From Streptomyces apricus (GTDB lineage: Bacteria > Actinomycetota > Actinomycetes > Streptomycetales > Streptomycetaceae), in assembly GCF_008369065.1 (NCBI RefSeq), contig NZ_VDFC01000004.1, forward strand, positions 234,306-267,399: a DNA stretch of 33,094 nt. Direction: 5' to 3'. A program made the position numbers and the translations under genes. The notes beneath the pieces are model-generated. The model did no database searches, had not been told where the DNA came from, and was given only the letters and a program-made list of their open reading frames with translations. This document shows positions 1 to 8,314 of the stretch, one piece after another (within the stretch, counting starts at the first letter, position 1; the number at the start of each line of letters is the position of its first letter).

Positions 1-72
1 CAGGCGGCCCGATTCCGCCCCGCGGTGATTCCCCCTGCCCTTTTCCGTAATCGACCGAGCAGAAAGAAGAGA

Positions 73-927
73 ATGCCCAACGATTTCAACCAGCAGGTCA
101 TCGAAGAATTCCGAGCCAACTCGGGCGAGGTCGGCGGCCCTTTCGAGGGCGCCCGGCTGCTCCTGCTCACCACCACCGGAGCCCGTTCCGGCGAGCGGCA
201 CACCACCCCGGTCGGCTACCACCCCGACGGGGACGGCCGCGTCCTGGTCATCGCCTCGGCCGGTGGCGCGCCGAAGCACCCCGACTGGTTCCACAACCTC
301 GTCGCACACCCCCGGGTCGGCGTCGAGACGGGCGTGTTCACGTACGAGGCCAGGGCCGAGGTCCTGGAGGGCGCCGCACGGGACGAGCTCTTCGCCCGCG
401 CGGTGGAGGCCGAACCCGGCTGGGCGGAATACCAGGCCAGAACCAGCCGGGTGATCCCGGTGGTCGTGCTGCACGAGATCGCGACCGGCGGACCGCCGAA
501 CGTCAGCGCCTCCTCCATGGGCGAGTACGTCAAGGTGATCCACGACGCCTTCCGCCGCGAACTGGCCATCGTGCGCCGGGAGATCGCCGACGCGGGCCCC
601 ACCCTGGGCGCCCAGCTGCGCATCAACTGCCTCACCTTCTGCCAGGGCCTGCACAACCACCACACCGGCGAGGACACCGCCATGTTCCCCTTCCTCGCCG
701 GCCGCCACCCGGAACTCGCCCCGGTCCTGGACCGCCTGCGCGAGGAGCACGTGCGGATCGCCGCCCTGACCGCGGAGCTGAAGCAGGTCGTCGGTACGCA
801 ATCGGCGGATCCCGGGCACGTGCGCGAGGAGGTGGAGCGCCTCAGCGCCGAGCTGGAGGCCCATCTGGCGTACGAGGAGGAGCAGTTGATCCCCGTGCTC
901 GACCTGCCGGCCGGGGCCGCCCACTGA
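73..927 (+). CDS. Deazaflavin (F420)-type nitroreductase fused to a hemerythrin domain
   Basis: A 284-residue two-domain protein. Residues 1-135 look like the Ddn/nitroreductase family of F420-dependent split-barrel oxidoreductases (TTTGARSGERHTTPVGY, then KHPDWFHNLVAHPRV). Residues about 150-276 look like a hemerythrin HHE helical bundle, with candidate iron ligands H157, H194-H197/E200, H226, H264 and E268. Hemerythrins bind a di-iron centre that senses or carries oxygen or NO; F420-type reductases use a deazaflavin hydride donor. I infer a soluble redox protein whose reduction chemistry is tied to O2/NO sensing; the substrate is unknown. The open frame extends back to a GTG at 25, but the ATG at 73 has a purine-rich stretch (AGAAAGAAGAGA) just upstream and the extra N-terminal residues match nothing, so I chose 73. 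It stands alone, convergent with the HelD-like gene. Confidence 0.85.
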   Translation: MPNDFNQQVIEEFRANSGEVGGPFEGARLLLLTTTGARSGERHTTPVGYHPDGDGRVLVIASAGGAPKHPDWFHNLVAHPRVGVETGVFTYEARAEVLEGAARDELFARAVEAEPGWAEYQARTSRVIPVVVLHEIATGGPPNVSASSMGEYVKVIHDAFRRELAIVRREIADAGPTLGAQLRINCLTFCQGLHNHHTGEDTAMFPFLAGRHPELAPVLDRLREEHVRIAALTAELKQVVGTQSADPGHVREEVERLSAELEAHLAYEEEQLIPVLDLPAGAAH

Positions 928-1003
928 GGAATCCGCCATGGCGTCCACCGGGGCGTCCGGTTCTCCGGCCCGCACGGCGACGAGGGGGCGTGCGGGCCGG
1001 TCC

Positions 1004-3136
1004 TCACCCGAACGGCAGCGGGCGGGCGTGCACGACGTCCAGCCTGGACACCGCCCGGGTCAGCACCACGTACAGCAGGTGCAGCCCGCGCCCCCGGCCC
1101 CGTACTCCCCCGCAGCCTTCCGCGATCGCCGCCGGTTCCACGGCGACGACGTGGTCGTACTCAAGTCCCTTCGCGACACCGGCCGCCAGCACGGTGACGC
1201 GGGCGCCCGGCCGGTCCGCGTCGGCGGTCCCGATCCCGGCGGCGTGCAGCGCCTCCCGCACGCGTACGACGTCCGGGTCCGCCGCGACGACCCCCACGGA
1301 CCCCTCGTACGTGAGCGCGCGGCGGACGGCCCCGACCGTCTCGTGCGGCACGTCGTCCGTGCGGCGGATCCGCACCTCGCCGTCCCTGCGCAGCGACCGG
1401 CCCGGGGGCACCTCCACGTCCAGCAGGGCCAGGACCCGGTTCGCCAGCCCGACGACCGCCTCCGGCACCCGGAAACCGGTGGTCAGCGGCACCACGGACG
1501 CCTCGGGGCGCCCCAGGTGCACGAGCAGTTCGTCCCAGGTCCGGGCGGCCCACGGCGTGGTCCCCTGGGCGAGGTCGCCGAGGACCGTGACCGACCCGAA
1601 GGCGGCGCGGCGGCCGATCGCGCGGCACTCCATCGGCGACAGGTCCTGCGCCTCGTCGACCACCACGTGGCCGTACCGGTCCGGGTGCCCGATCAGCCCG
1701 GCGACCTCGTCGAGCAGGACCAGGTCGGCCGCGGACCACCGGGCGGACTTCCACGACCGGGGCGGCCGCGCCCACCGGAGCGCCTTCCGCTCGTCCGCGT
1801 CCAGCACCCCGTCCGCCGCCGCGGCCAGCACGGACGGCTGGGTCAGCAGCCCGGCGACGACCTCCTGCGGCCGCACCCCGGGCCACACCGCGTCGACGTA
1901 CGCGCCGACGGGGCGCGCCCGTGCGACCTTCTGCGCCCAGGCGCCGCCGCGGGGGCCGGCGCGCCGTTCCGCCTGCTCCCGCACGTACCGCACGACGCGG
2001 GTCCGCACGCGCTCGCGCCCGGTGGCGTACGGCGGCTCCTCGGCCCGTACGTCCGCCACGATCCGGGCGAGCACGGCGGCGGGCACCCGCCAGCGGTACG
2101 TGCCGTCGGGCACGGTGAGGTCCTCGCGCGCCGCGGCCGGGTCCACGCGGGCGTACAGGGCGCGCCGCAGCACCCGGGCCATGCGGGCGTCGTGCTTGAC
2201 GGCGGCGGCGCGCTCGTCGTCCTCGCCCCGCACCGGCTGAGGACCACTTCCGCTGCCGATTCCCTTGCGGATCTCGTCGGCGATCGTCGTCTGCCGTACG
2301 CCGGTCTCGCCGAGCGCGGGGAGCACCTCCGCGATGTAGGAGAGGAAGGTGGGGTTGGGGCCGAGGATCAGCAGCCCGTCGCGCCGGATGCGCTGCGGAT
2401 GGGTGTAGAGCAGGTACGCGGCCCGGTGCAGCCCGACGGCCGTCTTCCCGGTGCCGGGGGCGCCCTGCACACACACGGACACGCCGAGACCGGCCCGTAC
2501 GAGGTCGTCCTGGTCGGGCTGGATGGTCGCGGCGATGTCGCGCATCGGGCCGACGCGGGGCCGCTCGATCTCGTCGGCGAGGATGCGGCTCTCCGGAAGC
2601 CGGCTTTCGGGGCTGTGCTGCTGCGCGGGCCGGCTTCCGAGGTGCTCGTCCTCCATGCCGGTGAGGTCGGCCGACTCCCCGCGGCTGCCCGGCGACCAGC
2701 CGAACCGCCGCCGCACGTCCACACCCTGTGGATCCCGGGCGCTCGCCTGGTAGAAGGCGCGGGAGACGGGGGCACGCCAGTCGACGACGAGGGGCGGGGC
2801 GGCCGGATGCTCACTGATCCGCCGCCGCCCGATGTGGTAGCTCTGCCCGGCGTGGTCGCCGGCGCTCCCGCGGTCCGCCCCGAAGTCCAGCCTCCCGAAG
2901 AACAACGGCCCTTCCGGCAGCTCCCGCATCTCCTTGGCCCGGCTGCGGAGCACGTATCCGAGCACTTCGGCGTCAGCGCCGGACGCGGACACGTCCTCTG
3001 CGGTGACGACGTGTTCCTGCGCCCCCTCGACCATGGCGGCGAGGGCGGCACGGCAGAGGTCGTGGTGGGCGCGTGCGCGGCGCAGGGAGGCGGTGAGGGG
3101 GTCCGGGTCCGTGAGGGAGGGGTCGGTGGACGTCAT
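1004..3136 (-). CDS. HelD/HelR-like RNA polymerase-recycling ATPase (UvrD superfamily)
   Basis: A 710-residue superfamily 1 ATPase of the HelD type. An N-terminal coiled-coil arm is followed by the family signature VVDWRAPVSRAFYQASARDP (residues 118-137), Walker A GAPGTGKT (225-232), and a Walker B-like VVVDEAQDLSP with a downstream FRVP motif. HelD proteins insert into RNA polymerase and release it from stalled nucleic-acid complexes; the actinobacterial HelR branch also displaces rifamycins. I cannot assign this copy to HelR with certainty, because I found no rifamycin-associated element upstream. The ORF extends to a TTG at 3160, but ATG 3136 sits exactly six bases after a TATCCT -10 box, so I chose it. 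The TetR gene lies 73 bases upstream on the same strand; the helicase has its own promoter. Confidence 0.85.
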   Translation of the reverse strand: MTSTDPSLTDPDPLTASLRRARAHHDLCRAALAAMVEGAQEHVVTAEDVSASGADAEVLGYVLRSRAKEMRELPEGPLFFGRLDFGADRGSAGDHAGQSYHIGRRRISEHPAAPPLVVDWRAPVSRAFYQASARDPQGVDVRRRFGWSPGSRGESADLTGMEDEHLGSRPAQQHSPESRLPESRILADEIERPRVGPMRDIAATIQPDQDDLVRAGLGVSVCVQGAPGTGKTAVGLHRAAYLLYTHPQRIRRDGLLILGPNPTFLSYIAEVLPALGETGVRQTTIADEIRKGIGSGSGPQPVRGEDDERAAAVKHDARMARVLRRALYARVDPAAAREDLTVPDGTYRWRVPAAVLARIVADVRAEEPPYATGRERVRTRVVRYVREQAERRAGPRGGAWAQKVARARPVGAYVDAVWPGVRPQEVVAGLLTQPSVLAAAADGVLDADERKALRWARPPRSWKSARWSAADLVLLDEVAGLIGHPDRYGHVVVDEAQDLSPMECRAIGRRAAFGSVTVLGDLAQGTTPWAARTWDELLVHLGRPEASVVPLTTGFRVPEAVVGLANRVLALLDVEVPPGRSLRRDGEVRIRRTDDVPHETVGAVRRALTYEGSVGVVAADPDVVRVREALHAAGIGTADADRPGARVTVLAAGVAKGLEYDHVVAVEPAAIAEGCGGVRGRGRGLHLLYVVLTRAVSRLDVVHARPLPFG

Positions 3137-3142
3137 CCGCCG

Positions 3143-3171
3143 AGGATACGCGAATAACAAGACCAGGTTAA
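3143..3171 (-). promoter_or_regulatory. Leaderless promoter of the HelD-like gene
   Basis: Reading the minus strand, TTAACC (3171-3166), 17 bases, TATCCT (3148-3143), then six bases to ATG at 3136. This matches a principal-sigma promoter whose transcript would begin at or next to the start codon. An A/T-rich run lies just upstream (about 3170-3180). Confidence 0.55.
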
Positions 3172-3209
3172 TTTTTTTACTCCGTAACGATCCGCATCGA
3201 GTGGAGGGG

Positions 3210-3896
3210 TTACGCCTGGGCCGTCGCGTACTCCGCGAGCCCTTCGGCCAGCCGCGCGAAGGCGGCCTCCGCGGCGGCGACGGCGTCCCGCCGCACCACG
3301 GCGACGTCCTCGCCGTCCGCGATGCGCCGCCAGCTGTCCATGGCCAGGATCCGCTGCACGGCGACGATCTGTCCGGCGGCGAGGCGCGCCTCCAGCGTCC
3401 CGCCGAGCGCGGCGCCGAGGGCGGCCTCGGACCGCTCCAGGTACGCGTAGAGGCGCGCGACGAGGGAGGGCGTCCCGTACAGCAGGCGGTGGAAGGCGAG
3501 GACGTGCGGATCGGCGTTGACGCCGGTCACGGGGTCGCCGCGCTCGATCCCGGCGAGGCGGTGCAGCCGCAGCGCGTCGAGCGCGGACCGTCCGGGCGCC
3601 CGCTCCGCGACCACGCGCGCGGCCTCGGTCTCGTGGTCGGCGAACCGGTGGAGGACGAGGTCCTCCTTGGAGGGGAAGTACCGGAAGAGGGTCGGCTTGG
3701 AGATCTCCGCGGCGGCGGCGACCTCCGCGACGGAGACCTTCTCGAATCCCTTTTCGAGGAAGAGGGAGATGGCGATGTCGGAGACGTCGCGGTACATCCG
3801 AAGCTTCTTGCGCTCACGCAGCCCCATGACACCGGCGGCTCCCACGGCGCGCACACCGCTCGTACCACTGGCGTCCACCGCACCCGTCTCACCCAT
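3210..3896 (-). CDS. TetR-family transcriptional regulator
   Basis: A 228-residue TetR-type repressor. After a disordered, Ala/Gly/Val-rich lead of about 23 residues comes MGLRERKKLRMYRDVSDIA and a typical helix-turn-helix (VSVAEVAAAAEISKPTLFRYFPSKEDL, roughly residues 54-76). The rest is an all-helical ligand/dimer domain; the ligand is unknown. ATG 3896 lies six bases after a TAGGCT -10 box, which supports the long form, although ATG 3827 at MGLRERKK is the alternative if the transcript begins elsewhere. It lies between the tandem phosphotransferase gene and the HelD-like gene on the same strand, 73 bases before the latter, so either neighbour could be its target. Confidence 0.85.
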   Translation of the reverse strand: MGETGAVDASGTSGVRAVGAAGVMGLRERKKLRMYRDVSDIAISLFLEKGFEKVSVAEVAAAAEISKPTLFRYFPSKEDLVLHRFADHETEAARVVAERAPGRSALDALRLHRLAGIERGDPVTGVNADPHVLAFHRLLYGTPSLVARLYAYLERSEAALGAALGGTLEARLAAGQIVAVQRILAMDSWRRIADGEDVAVVRRDAVAAAEAAFARLAEGLAEYATAQA

Positions 3897-3902
3897 GGCT
3901 TG

Positions 3903-3908
3903 AGCCTA
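3903..3908 (-). promoter_or_regulatory. Leaderless -10 box of the tetR gene
   Basis: Minus-strand TAGGCT, then CAAGCC, then ATG at 3896. The six-base gap predicts transcription starting at the ATG. No convincing -35 element is seen. Confidence 0.45.
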
Positions 3909-3929
3909 GCCACCTTCGGGACCCCCGCC

Positions 3930-6176
3930 TCACCTTCCGGCGGGCGACCTCGTCCGCCTGGTGGCGCCCCGGTCCCCCTGCGGCAGCGCGTGGACGAGAT
4001 AGGGGTTCGGCAGTTCACGGGAGGGCAGGCCGAGCGATCCCTTCGCCGCCCTCAGCGTCATCCCGTACGACTGCACCGCGCGACTGACATTGGGGGCGTC
4101 GAGGCTCGCACCCGTGACCAAGCGGTCGAGGTCCACGTAGGCCGAGCGGACGATCTCGATCCGCCGGTAGACCTGCCAGTCGCTCTCCCAGTCCTTCGTG
4201 TGCGTCCTCGGCAGTTCTCCGGCCCACCGGCGGAACATGCGGTCGCGGATCTCGGGCCGGGTCGGTGTGAGGTGCATGTGGCGGACGAGGTCGTACAGCG
4301 GGTCACCGATCAGGGCCATCTCCCAGTCGATGACGGTCAGCGCGTATGCGTCGTCACGGCGTACGAGGTTCCAGGGATTCAGGTCGCCGTGGAGCAGGGT
4401 CGACTGCCGGGGGGCGACCCGATGCCGTGACAGGAGCTCGCCCAGCCGCTGCGCTTTCGGCAGCCCCAGCGCTCCGGCCAGCTGCTGTGATTTCTTGGGC
4501 AACCTCTCCACGAGCAGGACGAGTTGCCTGCTCAGCCACTCGTAGAAGTCCTCGTTCCGTGCCCACTCCGTGGTGGCCGGATCCACCGAGGTCGGGTCGA
4601 CCAGGGTGAGCGCGCAGAGCTGGTCGACGAGACCGTCCGCCTCACGGGGGAGGAGGCCGTTCACCGGATGGCTGGGCGGCTGGTCGTCGTCGGGTACGCC
4701 TTCATAGGTGTGGATGGCGAAGGGGTCCCTCGCATGGCTCTCGCCCAGCGCGAGGACCCTCGGGGCCGCCACCGCGACCCCGGACCGCTCGATGGCCGCG
4801 AGGACGGCGTGCTCGCTCAGGAAACCGCGCTCGCGACGGCAGACCGATGCCACTTTGCGCCGCACCATGACGGGGAACTCCACGCCCGGCACGTGCACGA
4901 CGGAGTTGAGATGGGCCGTTCCCTTGAACACTCGGTGGGCCGGCGCCGCGCCTTCGGCGATCAGGGCGTCGATCACGGACGAGCGGGGGAAGTCAGGGTG
5001 CTCGGGGATCCGTTCGTCCGGCGTCCACCGGTGCACCGTGGCCGTTCCGCCGCTCCTCGGCCGACGATCGTGACGGGACGCCTGCCAGCGGACGAGGACG
5101 CGTTCGACCTCTGCTCCGTCCGGTACTCGAACGAGTCGCAGAGGGTCGGCGGCGGCTTCCAGAGCCCTGGTGACCGACTCGGTCGCCCGGTCCAGGTTCT
5201 GCTGGTCGAGGGAGTGTTCCAGCGAACGCGCCGCCCGCATCACGTCCGGGTAGACGGACTGCGCGCGCTCGAACGCCAGGTAGTGGCGGAGGTCCTTGGA
5301 CAGACCGTTCGCGGCTATGGGCCGAGTGGTCTGCACGGCCGCCGCCCAGGCTTCGACGACCTCGTCCCACTGGAAATCCGGGTACTGCATGCGGACCAGG
5401 TGGGTGGCCAGGTCGTGCAGCGGATCACCGTAGGTCGCGAGTTCCCAGTCCACGCAGATCAGCGGCGGCTCGCCCTCGTACGTGACGATCACGTTGTCCC
5501 GGTGCAGGTCCGCGTGGAGCAGGCTGTACGGACGCCGGGCCATGGCGGGAACCCGCTCGGCCAGCCGGACGAGGGCGTCGTCGGGGATGCCCAGTGCCGC
5601 GAACAGGCCGCCGAAGGCAGCCCAATTGGGCTGACGGATCTGACGGTCGGCAAGATGCGCCAGCGTGCGGAGGAAAGCCCGGCCGTCCTTGCCGTTGGAC
5701 GGCCAGCCGGTGGGCAGCGGAGGCAACGCCTCCCTCCCCACCGGGGACATCTGCGCCAGAAGACCGGCCAGGGCGTTGATGAGTATGCGGTCGACCGGCT
5801 TGCCGTTGGGACAGACGGCGGAGAGCGGGACACCTTCCACGTAGCTGTGGACGGCCGAGCCGTTCCGCTGCGCCAGACACTGCGGCACGTTCGGCAGGAC
5901 GTCGCCGACGGCGGCAAGGATCTCCGCTTCGCGCGTCCACGTCCTGATGACCACCGGCACGGCCTCGGGCCGACGGATCCGGACGGTCACATTCGTGCCC
6001 GGTTCACGCCCCAGTTGACGCGCCATCGGCTCCGTCAGGGGCAGCACATAGTTCTGGTTGTGGTGGCCGCCGCTCACCACCCCGACCCGTTTCGCCTGTT
6101 CCACGAACTCGTCGTAGGCAGCATCGGCGACGCGTGGTTCCCGTGGGGCACCTTTGGGAACCGTGGATGTGCCCAC
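3930..6176 (-). CDS. Tandem two-domain aminoglycoside-phosphotransferase-like kinase
   Basis: A 748-residue protein with two complete APH/choline-kinase-like domains in one chain. Domain 1 (residues about 30-345) carries the catalytic loop HADLHRDN (221-228) and metal-binding DWE (243-245). Domain 2 (about 395-715) carries HGDLNPWN (596-603) and DWEMA (617-621). Both keep the catalytic Asp and Asn, so both may be active. The family phosphorylates small hydroxylated molecules (antibiotics, choline, sugars) or, more rarely, proteins; nothing here identifies the substrate. GTG 6176 is chosen because AGGAG lies six bases upstream; the open frame runs on to 6251 without a better signal. The next gene upstream on the same strand is a DevA-type GntR regulator (stop at 6322), and a phosphatase lies in the same block, which suggests but does not prove a shared phospho-metabolite. 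Confidence 0.85.
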   Translation of the reverse strand: MGTSTVPKGAPREPRVADAAYDEFVEQAKRVGVVSGGHHNQNYVLPLTEPMARQLGREPGTNVTVRIRRPEAVPVVIRTWTREAEILAAVGDVLPNVPQCLAQRNGSAVHSYVEGVPLSAVCPNGKPVDRILINALAGLLAQMSPVGREALPPLPTGWPSNGKDGRAFLRTLAHLADRQIRQPNWAAFGGLFAALGIPDDALVRLAERVPAMARRPYSLLHADLHRDNVIVTYEGEPPLICVDWELATYGDPLHDLATHLVRMQYPDFQWDEVVEAWAAAVQTTRPIAANGLSKDLRHYLAFERAQSVYPDVMRAARSLEHSLDQQNLDRATESVTRALEAAADPLRLVRVPDGAEVERVLVRWQASRHDRRPRSGGTATVHRWTPDERIPEHPDFPRSSVIDALIAEGAAPAHRVFKGTAHLNSVVHVPGVEFPVMVRRKVASVCRRERGFLSEHAVLAAIERSGVAVAAPRVLALGESHARDPFAIHTYEGVPDDDQPPSHPVNGLLPREADGLVDQLCALTLVDPTSVDPATTEWARNEDFYEWLSRQLVLLVERLPKKSQQLAGALGLPKAQRLGELLSRHRVAPRQSTLLHGDLNPWNLVRRDDAYALTVIDWEMALIGDPLYDLVRHMHLTPTRPEIRDRMFRRWAGELPRTHTKDWESDWQVYRRIEIVRSAYVDLDRLVTGASLDAPNVSRAVQSYGMTLRAAKGSLGLPSRELPNPYLVHALPQGDRGATRRTRSPAGR

Positions 6177-6321
6177 GGGCAACTCCTGTAACTGAGGTTG
6201 CGCAAACCCTAGACACCGTTGAATACGGCTGTCGCATCGGATTCGTCTCAATGGGGTAACCCCCGATCGAGGCGTGAGGGCACGGCGAATTCCGCATCGA
6301 CGCGTAGGGGATCAATACGGA

Positions 6322-7194
6322 TCAGGTCGCCAGCAGGTTCCATACGGAGTCGAACCAGGACTGCATGGTGGCGACGTAGACCGACTCCGTCGAGGTCGGG
6401 TCGCTGTCCGCGACGTAATGCATCAGAGTGGCTCCGACACCGAGTACGTCGAGGGCGTCGATCTCCTCACCGCCCTCCAGGACGATGCGCCGTTCGGTCA
6501 CGATGTACAGACCGTGCAGCGCGGCCGATCCGTTCAGCATGTAGAGCTTGAAGGTCGGCATCAGCGGGGCGTGACGGATCTGCAGGTCGATGTGCGGAAC
6601 GGCGCGCTGGACCCGCAGTTCCTGGAGCACCTCCCGCAGCGAGGCCGTGTGGCGACGGGTGATGGCGAGCAATCGTGCCTTGACCCGCGGATCGTCCGGG
6701 GCCTCCACGGACCGGGGGTAGGGCAGTTCCAGTTCCTCGGCGGGCAGCAGCATGCGCAGTGTGATGCGCTGGGGCTTGATCTGCCCGGCGCGGATCCGTT
6801 CCGCCTGGACCCGGATGTGGGCGTCGAGAGATTCCGACGTGAGGGTGTAGACGTCGAGCGAGACTTCCGGCTGTTCGAAGGCCTCGGCGATGATGGGTCC
6901 CAGCATGGCCGTCCGGCCCTGCATCGACGGCCTCGGCGTCACGGGCTGAATGTGCTGGACCTTGATCACTCGTGATCCGCTGCCCTGTGTGGACCTGATC
7001 CAGCCCTCGCTCACCAGTTCCTTCAGTGCGCGCTGCAGGGTGTCCCGGGAGACCCCGAACTCCTTGGCGAGCTCCCGCTGCGGCGGAAGTAAGGCGTTCA
7101 GTGCGTAGTCACCCGCGGCCATACGGGTGCGCAGCTCGTCCAGGACGCGCAGGAATTCCTTGCCGCCTCCCGCTCCGCTCCGCTCTTGACCCAC
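6322..7194 (-). CDS. DevA-type GntR regulator, divergent third paralogue
   Basis: A 290-residue regulator. The N-terminal winged helix-turn-helix contains LPPQRELAKEFGVSRDTLQRALKELVSEGWI. The C-terminal domain of about 200 residues matches the two neighbouring regulators in signature positions: LRMLLPAEELELPYP, and TFKLYMLNGSAALHGLY, ending in SWFDSVW. That domain is not one of the classic FadR or UTRA ligand domains by eye; the LLP...KLYLLNG pattern and WF..W ending recall PLD-like sensor domains of other Streptomyces regulators, which is only an inference. GTG 7194 is preceded by TACGTT-N6, the leaderless arrangement also seen at the paralogues, so I prefer it to TTG 7227. It is divergent from a 62-residue hydrophobic microprotein and lies upstream of the tandem kinase gene. 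Confidence 0.8.
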   Translation of the reverse strand: MGQERSGAGGGKEFLRVLDELRTRMAAGDYALNALLPPQRELAKEFGVSRDTLQRALKELVSEGWIRSTQGSGSRVIKVQHIQPVTPRPSMQGRTAMLGPIIAEAFEQPEVSLDVYTLTSESLDAHIRVQAERIRAGQIKPQRITLRMLLPAEELELPYPRSVEAPDDPRVKARLLAITRRHTASLREVLQELRVQRAVPHIDLQIRHAPLMPTFKLYMLNGSAALHGLYIVTERRIVLEGGEEIDALDVLGVGATLMHYVADSDPTSTESVYVATMQSWFDSVWNLLAT

Positions 7195-7200
7195 GTGACG

Positions 7201-7206
7201 AACGTA
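7201..7206 (-). promoter_or_regulatory. Leaderless -10 box of the first GntR gene
   Basis: Minus-strand TACGTT, then CGTCAC, then GTG at 7194. It mirrors the TAGNGT-N6-GTG spacing at the two paralogous regulator genes. Confidence 0.45.
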
Positions 7207-7251
7207 CCTCTCCCGGATCGTCGACAAACCGCATTTCAGTCATGTTTACGG

Positions 7252-7324
7252 TCCAACTTGCCTGCCGGTTAAGGGATCTACCGGTCCGGGGACACCCATT
7301 CCAAGACAACCAGTCCAATTGGAC
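7252..7324. promoter_or_regulatory. Candidate operator region between GntR paralogue and microprotein
   Basis: The divergent interval holds a TCCAACTT half-site (7252-7259), like the CCAACTT arm of the operators at the two paralogous loci. It also holds an inverted repeat CCGGT...ACCGG (7265-7284) and a perfect 12-bp palindrome GTCCAATTGGAC (7313-7324) a few dozen bases before the microprotein start. Role as regulator binding sites is inferred from position and similarity. Confidence 0.4.
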
Positions 7325-7365
7325 GGCTTGTTGATCGAATCAGTGGAGTGGACGGGGTGGGGTAC

Positions 7366-7554
7366 ATGGTCTTCTTCCAGCTACTGGGCGTCTGCATCGA
7401 GTTCGCGATGTCGCAGTTGGTCCGGTCGAGGCTCGGGCTCGCCGGGATGGTTCTGCTGACCCTCGCGGTGGTGGGGGCACGGGCCGGGCATCCCCGGACG
7501 GCCTGGTGGTCGGCAGGTCTCTTCTTCCTGCTGACCCTCCAGGTTCAGGCCTGA
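7366..7554 (+). CDS. 62-residue hydrophobic microprotein (first of three paralogues)
   Basis: Encodes a 62-residue protein with three hydrophobic stretches (about 3-16, 26-40 and 48-60), a short charged segment QLVRSRLG between the first two, and GARAGHPRT between the last two. It lines up with the two other microproteins downstream in the block: same length, same pattern of IE/EQ, R.G..G, L.L.VG, then a final hydrophobic stretch. ATG 7366 gives the same length as the paralogues and follows GGGGTGGGG; GTG 7348 would add six residues. I infer an inner-membrane or membrane-surface peptide. It is divergent from the GntR regulator, and a short hairpin (7558-7574) follows. Confidence 0.65.
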   Translation: MVFFQLLGVCIEFAMSQLVRSRLGLAGMVLLTLAVVGARAGHPRTAWWSAGLFFLLTLQVQA

Positions 7555-7557
7555 GCC

Positions 7558-7574
7558 CGCCGCAGGGGGCGGCG
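7558..7574. terminator. Short hairpin between convergent genes
   Basis: CGCCGC-AGGGG-GCGGCG lies between the convergent microprotein and HAD phosphatase stop codons. Perfect 6-bp stem, no U-run; could serve both directions. Confidence 0.4.
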
Positions 7575-7576
7575 CC

Positions 7577-8314
7577 TCATGCCCGGCTTCGCAGGATCCG
7601 CAGCACCGGTTCCAGGGAGCCCACCACCTGCCCGGCTCCCGCGTCCCGCAGCAGTGTCGCCTTCTCGGCGTTACGTGCGTAGCCGAGGAACGGGACTCCG
7701 GCCGCTTCCGCGGCCACGTAGTCCGACGGAGCGTCGCCGATCATGAGGGCGGACCGCGGGGCGGCGCCCATGGCGTTCAGGGCCCGGTTCAGGCAGTGGG
7801 GGTGCGGCTTGAGGTGGTCCAGGTCCTGTGTGCGGCCGTAGACGTTCGGCGCGAAGCAGTCGGACAAGCCACGGCTCTCCAGGTAGGTGACCGCCGTGCG
7901 CGGTGAGTTGTTCGTCGCTATGGCGAGCCGCGCCCCCACCGCGCTCCAGGTCCGTATCAGCGGGTCCGCGAACTCGGTGGGCCAGGCGGACGGTGCCGCC
8001 CTGAGCTCCTGCTGGGTGAGGCGGTCCTCCAGCTCGACCACGAGGTCACTGCGCGGATGGCGGCGGTTGACCGCGTACAGGACCGCCATCGGGTCGGGAT
8101 GGACGCGCTCCTCGTCGGTGAGCAGTTCGCGCAGGCCCTGGCGTTCGAGCCACTCCACCAGGTCCCTCGCCACGTACCGGGCCGAGTGCCCCGCGAAGAG
8201 CCGGCAGATCGGTCCGTCGAAGTCGAAGAGGATGAAGCGGGCCCGCTCGATCACCGCACGCAGGTCCTCTGTCCCTGCAGCCACCGGACCGGTCTGTTTC
8301 GCATCAGGAGTCAC
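7577..8314 (-). CDS. devE: HAD-family phosphatase (DevE-like)
   Basis: A 245-residue HAD hydrolase with all four motifs in order: motif I FDFDGPICRLF near residue 29, motif II ATNNS, motif III Lys in HLKPHPH, and motif IV MIGDAPSD. HAD phosphatases hydrolyse phosphate esters through an aspartyl-phosphate; the substrate is unknown. GTG 8314 overlaps the last base of the upstream regulator stop (TAGTG), so translation is probably coupled; no ribosome-binding site is present between them. In Streptomyces coelicolor the developmental regulator gene devA is, as I recall, followed by a putative hydrolase/phosphatase gene devE, and this pair fits. The symbol rests on that context, not on a search. 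Confidence 0.8.
   Translation of the reverse strand: MTPDAKQTGPVAAGTEDLRAVIERARFILFDFDGPICRLFAGHSARYVARDLVEWLERQGLRELLTDEERVHPDPMAVLYAVNRRHPRSDLVVELEDRLTQQELRAAPSAWPTEFADPLIRTWSAVGARLAIATNNSPRTAVTYLESRGLSDCFAPNVYGRTQDLDHLKPHPHCLNRALNAMGAAPRSALMIGDAPSDYVAAEAAGVPFLGYARNAEKATLLRDAGAGQVVGSLEPVLRILRSRA

Noticed and set aside
938..3157. 739-codon open frame on the plus strand
   Set aside because: It lies opposite the HelD-like gene, and its product is low-complexity Arg/Gly/Pro/His with no domain. Long antisense frames are expected in high-GC DNA.
3137..3209. Rifamycin-associated element before the HelD-like gene
   Set aside because: I looked for a paired inverted element in the interval and saw none; only an A/T-rich run and the promoter are there.
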